Made by a program: the position numbers and the translations under genes. Positions 43,841 to 51,588 of a stretch of 62,790 nucleotides of DNA are shown here, in pieces; position 1 is the first letter of the stretch; every line of letters starts with the position of its first letter. Below the pieces are notes generated by a model that ran no database searches, had not been told where the DNA came from, and saw only the letters and a list, made by a program, of their open reading frames with translations. The DNA is from Candidatus Saccharicenans sp. GTDB lineage: Bacteria; Acidobacteriota; Aminicenantia; Aminicenantales; Saccharicenantaceae. The DNA lies in assembly GCA_026414545.1 (NCBI GenBank), contig JAOAIU010000013.1, forward strand, positions 1 to 62,790, read 5' to 3'.

Positions 43841-44200
43841 ATGAGACCAAAATCCTGGATTTCCTTTGCCCTGGGAGCATTTCTGTTCATCCTGGGAATC
43901 TGGAGCCTGGCCGCTTATCGGGCCCTGGGGTCGGTGGTGCCGCTGCTCATCGGAGGAAGCCTGGTCTACCTCAGCTGGACGGGAAGCCGAACGGCCACCC
44001 TGGTTTTCGGCCATGCCACCATTGTGGTCGGCTGTTTTCTGGTTACCTGGGGGATATACCTTCTTCCCCAGTCTGAGCCTACCTTTGCCCACATCCTGGG
44101 CCGTCCCCTTTTCTGGGGATTTATTTCCATCTTCGGCGGCATCTGCGCTAATTATCATGGCTTTTGTGCCTGCGTCAGGCGCAAATCGTCAGGCGCATGA
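43841..44200 (+). CDS. Small multi-pass membrane protein
   Basis: It has 119 residues with three to four hydrophobic helices (WISFALGAFLFILGIWSL, SVVPLLIGGSLVYL, TIVVGCFLVTWGIYLL, ILGRPLFWGFISIFGGI) and a short basic tail. An in-frame-looking ATG at 43828 belongs to another frame with no membrane pattern. A ribosome site AAGGAGG lies 14 bases upstream, a little far. No family recognised. The C-terminal codons contain an 11-base direct repeat. Confidence 0.65.
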   Translation: MRPKSWISFALGAFLFILGIWSLAAYRALGSVVPLLIGGSLVYLSWTGSRTATLVFGHATIVVGCFLVTWGIYLLPQSEPTFAHILGRPLFWGFISIFGGICANYHGFCACVRRKSSGA

Positions 44201-44456
44201 TTTTCCGCCCCGGACACCGGGGCCAGCCTCTGCCAACTTCATGTCGCCTGCCCTGAGATTCCAGATGGAGCAGGGCTCGTCCATCCGAGCTTAACCACCA
44301 CCAGGGAAGGTTCATAGCCTGGTAGCATTGCCCGCACCCAACAATTAAAGTTTTTGTCTTCCATAATATTTCTTTTCAATAAAACAGGAACAGTCCCCAC
44401 CGTTATCAACTCAACGTGCCGGGAAACTGAACTTTTCTAAAAGAAGTTGACAGGCC

Positions 44457-44485
44457 TTGACATGATTAATAATTAATACTATATT
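44457..44485 (+). promoter_or_regulatory. Promoter of the perR operon
   Basis: TTGACA (44457-44462), 17 bases, TATATT (44480-44485). A second TTGACA at 44447-44452 lies ten bases upstream. Confidence 0.75.
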
Positions 44486-44518
44486 ATAATCGTTATTAAA
44501 TTATAATAATTTTTATAA
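44484..44518 (+). promoter_or_regulatory. PerR-box-like operators
   Basis: TTATAATCGTTATTA (44484-44498) matches the PerR consensus TTATAATnATTATAA at 12 of 14 informative positions and overlaps the -10/+1 region. A second half-match starts at 44501 (TTATAATAATTTTTA). This suggests that PerR represses its own operon and is released by peroxide. Confidence 0.6.
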
Positions 44519-44532
44519 GGCAGACAGCAGAC

Positions 44533-44997
44533 ATGGACCATCTGGAAAAAAGAGCGAAACGCTGGAGCCTGGAAGAAGTGCGCGAGTACTTATTGCAGCA
44601 CGATATCAGGATCTCTGCCTACCGCCTCAAGATATTTGAATACCTGATTAACGAACGCACCCATCCCACCGCCGAAGAAATTTACGAAGTTATTAAGAGA
44701 GATCTTCCAGCCATTTCTCCAGCCACAGTCTATAACACCCTTAGGCTTTTCCTGGAGAAAAAAATTGTCCAGCTGGTCAGCGTGGAAAAGAACGAAGGGC
44801 GCTACGACGCCACCCTATCCTGGCACGGGCACCTGAAGTGCCTGGCCTGCGGCAAGGTTTTCGACCTCCACATCGAAACCCTGAAACTGGACGGCCTGGA
44901 AGGATTCGAGATTTTCGAAAAGCACCTGAACCTGAAAGGCCTGTGTCCGGAATGCCTGAAAACCAAAAATTTTAAGCGGGAAGGTAAGCATGGCTAA
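44533..44997 (+). CDS. perR: Peroxide-sensing Fur-family repressor PerR
   Basis: It has 154 residues. An N-terminal winged helix ([40 protein letters not shown]) is followed by the dimer domain. The structural zinc site is CLACG and CPEC (Cys103, 106, 138, 141). The regulatory metal ligands of PerR can be matched: His44, Asp92, His98, His100 and Asp111. Asp at the second position is what distinguishes PerR from Fur (Glu). Iron-catalysed oxidation of the His ligands would release it from DNA. The gene overlaps the superoxide reductase gene by eight bases. Confidence 0.9.
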   Translation: MDHLEKRAKRWSLEEVREYLLQHDIRISAYRLKIFEYLINERTHPTAEEIYEVIKRDLPAISPATVYNTLRLFLEKKIVQLVSVEKNEGRYDATLSWHGHLKCLACGKVFDLHIETLKLDGLEGFEIFEKHLNLKGLCPECLKTKNFKREGKHG

Positions 44998-45373
44998 AAA
45001 ATACGGAATTTACAAATGTCTGAAGTGCGGAAATATCGTTGAGGTCCTGGCGGAAGGCCGGGGAACCCTGGTCTGCTGCGGTGAAGACATGGTCTTCCTG
45101 GAAGCCAGGACCGCAGATACCAGCCAGGAGAAACATGTCCCTTATATAGAAAGAGTTCCCGGCGGATACCTGGTAAAAGTCGGACAGAATGTGGCTCACC
45201 CCATGGAAGAAAGGCATTACATTGAATGGATTGAACTCCTGGTCGACGGGAAAGTCTATCGCCAGGAATTGAAACCGGGCGATAAGCCAGAGGCCTTTTT
45301 TAAGGTGGAGGGAAACAAGGTCTGGGCCCGCGAATACTGTAATATTCATCTGCTCTGGGAAAACAGAAATTAA
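44990..45373 (+). CDS. Superoxide reductase (desulfoferrodoxin, 2Fe type)
   Basis: It reduces superoxide to hydrogen peroxide without making oxygen, as anaerobes prefer. It has 127 residues. The N-terminal desulforedoxin-like site has Cys10, Cys13, Cys29 and Cys30. The catalytic site has Glu47-Lys48-His49 (EKHVP), His70, His76, Cys117 and His120, all present. Its start overlaps the perR stop, so the repressor and enzyme are translated together. Confidence 0.95.
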   Translation: MAKKYGIYKCLKCGNIVEVLAEGRGTLVCCGEDMVFLEARTADTSQEKHVPYIERVPGGYLVKVGQNVAHPMEERHYIEWIELLVDGKVYRQELKPGDKPEAFFKVEGNKVWAREYCNIHLLWENRN

Positions 45374-45406
45374 ATCAACTTAAATAAAAAAAATCAGGAG
45401 GCAAAC

Positions 45407-46060
45407 ATGGAACACAATGAAACCAAGGGCATGCTTTTGATTGGTGAAAAACTTCCCGAAATGGAAGTTAACACCACCCATGGCAAGAAGGTCCTGCCCA
45501 AGGACTATGCCGGCAAGTGGCTGGTCCTGTTCAGTCACCCGGCCGATTTCACGCCGGTCTGCACCACCGAATTCGTTTCCTTTGCCAAGAATTACGACCA
45601 TTTCAAGAAACTCAATGCCGAGCTCCTGGGCCTGTCGGTGGACCAGGTCTTCAGCCACATCAAATGGGTGGAATGGATTGAAAACGAACTAAAGGTGGAA
45701 ATCCCCTTCCCCATCATCGCTGACGACATGGGCAAGGTAGCCCTGAGAATGGGCATGATGCACCCCGGGGGCGGCGCTAAGACGGTCAGGGCGGTCTTCA
45801 TCATTGATCCCGAAAGCATCATCCGCCTGATTCTCTACTACCCGGCTGAGGTCGGCCGCAACATGTCGGAAATCCTGAGGGTGCTGGAAGCCTTCCAGGT
45901 TTCAGACCAGCACAATGTGGCCATGCCGGCAAACTGGCCCAATAACGAGCTGATCAAGGACCGGGTCATAGTTCCCCCGCCCTCAGATATCAAGACCGCC
46001 AAAGAACGCAAGAAACAGTACGAATGCTTTGACTGGTGGTTCTGCCATAAAAAGGTGTGA
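45407..46060 (+). CDS. Peroxiredoxin, archaeal/Prx6 type
   Basis: It reduces the peroxide made by the superoxide reductase. It has 217 residues. The peroxidatic Cys52 lies in [13 protein letters not shown], and two further cysteines at 207 and 213 (YECFDWWFC) match the three-cysteine pattern of Aeropyrum thioredoxin peroxidase. An AGGAGG ribosome site precedes the ATG. It is the last gene of the perR operon and is followed by a strong terminator. Confidence 0.95.
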   Translation: MEHNETKGMLLIGEKLPEMEVNTTHGKKVLPKDYAGKWLVLFSHPADFTPVCTTEFVSFAKNYDHFKKLNAELLGLSVDQVFSHIKWVEWIENELKVEIPFPIIADDMGKVALRMGMMHPGGGAKTVRAVFIIDPESIIRLILYYPAEVGRNMSEILRVLEAFQVSDQHNVAMPANWPNNELIKDRVIVPPPSDIKTAKERKKQYECFDWWFCHKKV

Positions 46061-46085
46061 TAAGGGCAAAAGCCTGAGAGAGCCT

Positions 46086-46117
46086 GGGGCTGGCTCAGCC
46101 AGCCCCTTCTTTTTTTA
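46086..46117 (+). terminator. Rho-independent terminator of the perR operon
   Basis: A 9-bp perfect stem GGGGCTGGC/GCCAGCCCC (46086-46094 with 46098-46106), three-base loop, then TTCTTTTTTT. Confidence 0.92.
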
Positions 46118-46407
46118 GGGCGGTCATTTCCGTGAATCTTGTTTTTCATTCTTATTAGAGCGTTAACAAAGAATGACAAAGGTCGAGCCCTGGCTCTTTT
46201 ATTCTTTTTCGGGACGGTTCCTGGCTTCTGAAGCCATAGACCTTAAGTTGATTATGTAGAGAAAAGAAATAAAATGATAACGGCTTATAGAATCAGACCC
46301 GAAAAATAAGACCCTCGAAAAATTAAGGCCTTGAACCTGGCCACCCTCAACCTGTCTATATGTTTATAACTTTCATGGTCCGAGCCCATAAGGCTATTTG
46401 ATAGAGT

Positions 46408-46458
46408 CCAGAATTTAAGGCCGTTCTGGCTTGCAACCTTTCTCGGTTTTGGTACATT
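46408..46458 (+). promoter_or_regulatory. Promoter and dyad before the nitroreductase-like gene
   Basis: TTGCAA (46431-46436), 16 bases, TACATT (46453-46458). A perfect inverted repeat CCAGAA-N10-TTCTGG (46408-46429) abuts the -35 box and could bind a regulator. Confidence 0.5.
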
Positions 46459-46481
46459 AAAAACATAAAGGAGGATTTAAG

Positions 46482-47300
46482 ATGTTCAGGCCTTTCTTCA
46501 CCAGATTGGTCTCTTGTCTTTTAATGTTCCTTTTCTTGGCTCCGCTTTTCCTGTTGGCCCAGGACCTGAAGACAATTCAGCTCAAAGACCCTGATAAAAA
46601 GCGTGGCCTGCCGGTCATGGAAGCTCTGGCCGTGAGGGCCTCCGTTACTGAATGGTCTGAAAAAGAATTAAGCCTTCAGGACCTTTCAGACCTGCTCTGG
46701 GCCGCCAACGGGCTAAACCGACCCGAGAGCGGCAAAAGAACGGCTTCTTCGGCCATGAATGCTCAGGACGTAGACATCTATGTCTTCATGAAGGACGGGG
46801 TCTATTTATATGAGGCCAAATCACACTGTTTGCTGCCCGTTGTCGCCGGCGACCATCGCTCTGAATGTTTTCCACCCAGACCTCCGCGGCCCAGCCAACC
46901 CGGGCAACCGGGCCAGCCGACGCCCCCCTCACCAACTCGAGAGAAAGAAACTCCAGCCCGGCCGGCTAAGCCGACCGGACAGCAACCACCCAATCCCCTG
47001 GTTCCTCCCCCACCGTCGGCCATGGCTCCAGCCCAGCCGCAACCCCCGCTCCCTGCCCCGGTCATTTTATTGTTAGTCTCTGATATCTCCAGGTTCAGGG
47101 CCGGAAGCGATGAACTCAAAAAAGAATGGGCGGCCATTGACACCGGGATTGTCTCTCAGAATATCTCGCTTTTCTGTGCCGCTACCGGACTTGGCACCAG
47201 GCCCAGGGCCAGCATGGACCGCGAAAAAATCCGTTCCCTTCTTCAACTCAAAGATAGTCAGCTGCCGCTGCTGAATCACCCGGTGGGCTACAAAAAATAG
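46482..47300 (+). CDS. Secreted nitroreductase-family-like protein with a proline-rich insert
   Basis: It has 272 residues. A signal peptide ends near LLAQ (residue 27). Residues 40-95 show the nitroreductase FMN-binding start (RASVTEWSEKELSLQDLSDLLWAANGLNR) in the SagB-like style. Residues about 140-190 are almost wholly Pro, Gly, Gln and Ala, cutting the domain in two. The rest (LLLVSDISRF...SQNISLFCAATGLGT) returns to the fold. An AAGGAGG site precedes the start. Whether flavin still binds is uncertain. Confidence 0.72.
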   Translation: MFRPFFTRLVSCLLMFLFLAPLFLLAQDLKTIQLKDPDKKRGLPVMEALAVRASVTEWSEKELSLQDLSDLLWAANGLNRPESGKRTASSAMNAQDVDIYVFMKDGVYLYEAKSHCLLPVVAGDHRSECFPPRPPRPSQPGQPGQPTPPSPTREKETPARPAKPTGQQPPNPLVPPPPSAMAPAQPQPPLPAPVILLLVSDISRFRAGSDELKKEWAAIDTGIVSQNISLFCAATGLGTRPRASMDREKIRSLLQLKDSQLPLLNHPVGYKK

Positions 47301-47469
47301 AGCCCGGAAAACCAACAAGATTTGACCTCAAGAGCGCTCGAGAATCTTTCTCGGCCATTCTAACACTCTTTTTTGCTCTTGTTCTCTTTTCTGATATCTA
47401 CCGCCAAATCTTAATATTCCTCAAAATTGAATCCGTAGACATCGATTACAGGCGAAAATAATTTTTTGA

Positions 47470-47498
47470 TTGACTGAGTCTCATATCTGATATCTAAT
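47470..47498 (+). promoter_or_regulatory. Promoter for the M6-type peptidase gene
   Basis: TTGACT (47470-47475), 17 bases, TCTAAT (47493-47498), one mismatch in each box. Confidence 0.65.
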
Positions 47499-47557
47499 AT
47501 ATCTTTACTTCAGGTTTAAAAAATTAGAACAATCTGAAGTCAATAAGGAGGTGGCCG

Positions 47558-49618
47558 ATGGCCCGATGGAAGCCGCTATCAAATCACACAGGGCTTGTAA
47601 TAACCATTTTTTCTCTCATAATGATTTTCATTGCTTCCCTGTGGCCTTTAAGCGCCAGCAATAACTCCCGGGGCCAAAAAGCCACAACCTTCCCGCCGCC
47701 GATAGACCAGCAAAAAGTCCAGGACCAGGATGATATGACCTGGGCTGATTATCGGCCTATTCCGGGCGCTAACTGGTCCGACCCTGCCCTCAAACCGGAA
47801 CGGGGCTTCAAGCTGGCCGTGGTGGCGGTCGACTTTCCAGACCAACCCTTTGTCATCACCAGGCCCAAGGGCTCAGACCCTTTCGGCAACCCCCAGGTCG
47901 AACCCATCCCCCGGGAACAGGTCCCGCAATTCTACGCTGATTTTTTCACCAAACCGCTGCCCGTCAACCACGGCCTCAACATCCACAACTACTGGATGGA
48001 GATATCGCGGGGCAAGTTCGGGCTGACCCGGGTTGACGCCTTCGGTCCATACCGCATGCCGAGGCCCTACTGGTGGTACGGACTCAATGAATACGGCCAG
48101 AACAAATATACGCCGGACGGAAGCGAAGCTGCCGGGCGACTGGAGCGGGACTGCGATGAATTGTGGATAAAAGATGTCGGCCGAGATCTTCGCCAGGAAT
48201 ACGATGCCGTCCTGCGCATATACGCCGGATACGACGAAACCGGGGTCTGGATGGAATTCGGCATTATGAAATTCAAGAGCAAGAATGACATACCGGCTGA
48301 ATGGGGCAACCCCAACCCGCAGCTGCCCCGCTGGGTGCCCACCCGCTACGTCGAATGGACCAGCTGGCTGGCCGGTTCCCAGCAGTGGGGACTCTCTTCA
48401 ATGCGGCAGGGTGAAAACTCGGGCACCATCGCCCACGAGCTCGGACATTTCGCCTTCCGTCTGCCTGATCTCAACAATAACCCTTATGTCCAGCCTTACC
48501 GCCGGGCGGCAGCCGGCACCTGGGACCTGATGGACCGCGGCTGCTTTAATGGCCCGGGCGGCCCTCATAAGCGCTGGGTAGTACCACCTGTGGCCGGAGC
48601 AGCCGGGCCTCCAGGGCTTATGATCAGGAACCGTATGGCCTGCGGCTTTATCGGCAAAGATGAACTCCTCACTTTAAGCCGAGAAGGTCTGGCCAAGTCA
48701 GGCCTGGTGGTGGCTGAAGTCACCGCCCGGGCGGTGGATCCCCTACCCGGGACCTATACCGGAATCAACGTGCGCCTTGACGGCTCAGAACCCGGCGACC
48801 GTACCCCGACCGATGACCCGGCTACCAACCCTCTCTCGCCCGGTATTCCGAATTACAATTTTTATTCCCTGGAAGTGGTCCAGCGTATCGGATTTGATTC
48901 CTTCTGCCCCGACAGCGGTGTCCTCATCGCCAAGAACAGAGATAATCTTCGCGGCAACAACGGCGGGCCTAATGCCTTCAACAGCTACATCTGGGTTATC
49001 GACGCCCACCCGGAAGACATAAACATGGTAGATTATATCAGCCCGAACGGTGATAAAGTGAGGCGCACCATAGCCGATTACCGCCAGCTCAATGACGCTC
49101 TGTTCCATGCCGGGCTGGATTCCGGCAGTCGGTTTGAATTCGTGGACGAGCCCAACCGCCTGCATTTTTACGTGGTTGACCTTCATCGCCACCAAGAAGG
49201 CATCATCTCCTACACTCTGGCTGTGCGTTCACTGGACGGTTCCGGGCCTCATAAAAGAGGACTGCAGATCAGAACCGCGAAAAGCAAACTGAAAATAAAG
49301 AAGGAACTGGTTCCCCTAACCTTTACCATAAAGAACACCGGGGCCCCGGGGACGGTCGACCCGGCCGTTCATTCCTCGGACCTTTCTCGACACCTCAACC
49401 ATGACCTTTACCGGCTGAGCCTGACTATCGAGGGCAAGGGCTGGGAAGCTAAACTGCCCAATGCCCTGGCGGCGGTTCCTTTCGGCCAGGAAAAAGAAAT
49501 AACCGTCTATGTCCTGCCCGGCGAAATCAGCTCTAAACAGGCCGTCCTGGTTCTCAGGGCTGCCTCCGAGAGCCAGCCCGAGATTAAAGCTGAGAGCCGG
49601 GTTCAGCTTAACCTCTAG
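47558..49618 (+). CDS. Secreted metallopeptidase, M6 (immune inhibitor A-like) family
   Basis: It has 686 residues with a signal sequence (about 10-31). The zinc motif HELGHFAFRLPDL has His293, Glu294 and His297, followed by GTWDLMDRG, the M6 pattern. An upstream segment covers the pro- and catalytic domain. A C-terminal beta domain (about 570-686) with PLTFTIKNTGAPGTV resembles a secretion or binding module. AAGGAGG precedes the ATG. It would degrade extracellular proteins. Confidence 0.85.
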   Translation: MARWKPLSNHTGLVITIFSLIMIFIASLWPLSASNNSRGQKATTFPPPIDQQKVQDQDDMTWADYRPIPGANWSDPALKPERGFKLAVVAVDFPDQPFVITRPKGSDPFGNPQVEPIPREQVPQFYADFFTKPLPVNHGLNIHNYWMEISRGKFGLTRVDAFGPYRMPRPYWWYGLNEYGQNKYTPDGSEAAGRLERDCDELWIKDVGRDLRQEYDAVLRIYAGYDETGVWMEFGIMKFKSKNDIPAEWGNPNPQLPRWVPTRYVEWTSWLAGSQQWGLSSMRQGENSGTIAHELGHFAFRLPDLNNNPYVQPYRRAAAGTWDLMDRGCFNGPGGPHKRWVVPPVAGAAGPPGLMIRNRMACGFIGKDELLTLSREGLAKSGLVVAEVTARAVDPLPGTYTGINVRLDGSEPGDRTPTDDPATNPLSPGIPNYNFYSLEVVQRIGFDSFCPDSGVLIAKNRDNLRGNNGGPNAFNSYIWVIDAHPEDINMVDYISPNGDKVRRTIADYRQLNDALFHAGLDSGSRFEFVDEPNRLHFYVVDLHRHQEGIISYTLAVRSLDGSGPHKRGLQIRTAKSKLKIKKELVPLTFTIKNTGAPGTVDPAVHSSDLSRHLNHDLYRLSLTIEGKGWEAKLPNALAAVPFGQEKEITVYVLPGEISSKQAVLVLRAASESQPEIKAESRVQLNL

Positions 49619-49948
49619 GAAAACACAGGTTAAACCGATTCTGCGGACGATTATAATTATCGTCGGGCCAGAGCCGCCTGCCGGCTAATACCTTTATGAC
49701 CGGAGCCCGTTCAAGAATGCCCCGTGACTCCCAGAGTTTTTCTCGGTTTGAGACCAGGACTGACTTTGACAGCTTCCTGGCCTTGTCCTATACTGGTTGA
49801 AATTATCCTCAAATCAGGAATTTAAATTTCTGGCTCTTAATTTGGCTTGAATCCGGATGAAAAAGAGTTGCGAGGGAAAAAATGATGCCTCCAGGAGCGG
49901 AGGCAGGAGGGCCAGATAAAACCGGATGATTTCCCTCGATAAACAAAA
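49619..49948. other. 330-base intergenic region
   Basis: It carries a strong promoter (49766-49794) and a hairpin GCCTCC/GGAGGC about 90 bases downstream, in the predicted 150-base leader. No gene is visible. Confidence 0.5.
49766..49794 (+). promoter_or_regulatory. Strong promoter for the flippase-like gene
   Basis: TTGACA (49766-49771), 17 bases, TATACT (49789-49794). Confidence 0.75.
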
Positions 49949-51025
49949 ATGAATAATAAAGATAAGAAGAGGCTAACCAGGTTCAGCCTGACCGTCTTTG
50001 GATTTCTGCTGCTGGCCATCCTGATTCACCGGGTAGGCCCGGGAGAAGTCTGGGACAACATCCGCCAGGTCGGCTATTATTTCATCCTGACCTGTTTTAT
50101 AGGCCTGGGCTGGTTATTCCTTCAGTCCATGGCCTGGGCCATCGTCCAGAGCGCCTTTCAACCGATTCCGTTCTGGCTGCTGCTGAAGGCCAGGATCATG
50201 GCCGAGGGAGTGACCACCCTGGTCCCGATGTCAGCCAACGTCGGAGGCGAGGCCGCCCGGGCCATCATCATCAGGCAAAACTGCCCGCTGCGCGAAGGAA
50301 TTCCCGGCATTCTTTTTGATAAGACCCTGGAATCCTTCGCCTCCCTGGTCTTTCTTACCACCGGTCTCTTCATCTCGGTCGCTTACCTGAAAATCCCCGA
50401 AAAATACAAGACCTCGGCCCTGATAGTCCTGGGCAGTATCACCGTGTTGTTAACGGTCATGATCATCCTGCAGCTCAAGGGGATTCATGGAATTCTGCGC
50501 TGGCTGGCCAGAGTTTTCCCGCGCAGCCGTCAGTGGTTTCTGGAAAAGGAAGAAATTCTAAGGCAGTTTGACCGCAACATGCGCACCCTTTTCAGACATT
50601 CCAGGCTGAAGCTGGCCATCTCCTTTCTGTTGCATCTGGCTTCACGCTGGCTGGGAGTCCTGGAAGTTTATGTGATTGTCCGGGCGCTGAACTGGCCAGC
50701 CCCGCTCACCAGAGTTCTGTTCATGTCCGTTTTTGTGGTCATCGTCAACACGGCCCTTTTCCTGATTCCCGGGCAATGGGGCGCGGCTGAGGGAGCCAGC
50801 CTCCTGGCCGCAACCACGGTCGGTTACCCGCCAGCGGTCGGCCTGAGCCTCGGCCTGGTCAGGCGAGCCCGCAAGGTGGTTTTTGCCCTGTTGACCATCA
50901 TCCTGATGCTAACCGGGAAGCAGAAACTCAAGCTATCAACCGGACAGATTGAGACCGAGGAAAATCTGGCCGGTGCCGGAGAAGATAAGTCAGGCCTGCC
51001 CCCTGAAATCAAGAACAGAGATTAA
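49949..51025 (+). CDS. Flippase-like integral membrane protein (LPG synthase TM domain family)
   Basis: It has 358 residues and about eight transmembrane helices, with the family's conserved polar segments EGVTTLVPMSANVGGEAARA and IPGQWGAAEGASLLAATTVG. The family includes the membrane half of lysylphosphatidylglycerol synthase (MprF) and standalone putative lipid flippases. The C-terminal 40 residues are hydrophilic. No synthase domain is attached, so the role is probably lipid or polyprenyl transfer; substrate unknown. Confidence 0.8.
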   Translation: MNNKDKKRLTRFSLTVFGFLLLAILIHRVGPGEVWDNIRQVGYYFILTCFIGLGWLFLQSMAWAIVQSAFQPIPFWLLLKARIMAEGVTTLVPMSANVGGEAARAIIIRQNCPLREGIPGILFDKTLESFASLVFLTTGLFISVAYLKIPEKYKTSALIVLGSITVLLTVMIILQLKGIHGILRWLARVFPRSRQWFLEKEEILRQFDRNMRTLFRHSRLKLAISFLLHLASRWLGVLEVYVIVRALNWPAPLTRVLFMSVFVVIVNTALFLIPGQWGAAEGASLLAATTVGYPPAVGLSLGLVRRARKVVFALLTIILMLTGKQKLKLSTGQIETEENLAGAGEDKSGLPPEIKNRD

Positions 51026-51273
51026 CATCCAAATCGGGCCGGAGCTGGGCTGACATTAAAGGCAGCTTGCCCGACCTATCTTCAACGGAAAAACAGGCCA
51101 GTCAGCCGAAGAATTTTGTCCAATGGTTCCAGTAATGTCTTCAAGTCAACGGAAGCTGGTCGGAATCTGGCGGAAGGTCATGGGCATTTGGAAGACAGAC
51201 CAGGCCAGTTCTCAGTCTTTATCTAATTTCTGGTCTGGTTCCAGAATGGGCTGACCAGGGGGATAAAAAAAAA
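51026..51273. other. 248-base intergenic region beside tRNA-Ala
   Basis: No gene is visible. The T-run next to the tRNA's 3' end (51264-51273) is the only signal and could end its transcription. Confidence 0.4.
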
Positions 51274-51349
51274 TGGTGGAGCTGACCGGGCTCGAACCGG
51301 CGACCCCGTGACTGCCAGTCACGTACTCTCCCAACTGAGCTACAGCCCC
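51274..51349 (-). tRNA. tRNA-Ala (anticodon GGC)
   Basis: Minus-strand cloverleaf of 76 bases with encoded CCA: acceptor GGGGCTG/CAGCTCC, anticodon stem CGTGA/TCACG around CTGGCAG (anticodon at 51314-51316), T loop TTCGAGC. The third acceptor pair is G-U, the G3:U70 identity element recognised by alanyl-tRNA synthetase. Nine or more T follow the CCA, a likely termination tract. Confidence 0.97.
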
Positions 51350-51588
51350 ACGCGCTTTATCATAATACAAAAAACCCGCAGTTCCGTCAAGATGAGCCGC
51401 CGGCGGTTCGGTTCTATTTCCTGGGAAGGGCAACCTTGTTTCTGCCTAAAATCTGACTTTAACTCGTTCTTGGTTGCAAAATTACTTGCCTGGCTGTTTT
51501 CAACATTAGGGCCGGGGAGAATTCATTTTATTTGTAATCCCTGATTTTATTAAAATAGGTTAGCTATATGGAGAAAGGAGGTTCGCCT

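Larger units (their letters stand above)
44201..44532. other. 332-base intergenic region upstream of perR
   Basis: It contains the perR promoter and PerR-box-like repeats near its right end, and nothing recognisable in the first 240 bases. Confidence 0.5.
46061..46481. other. 421-base intergenic region
   Basis: It holds the perR-operon terminator, a dyad and the promoter of the next gene. I see no coding sequence in it. Confidence 0.5.
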
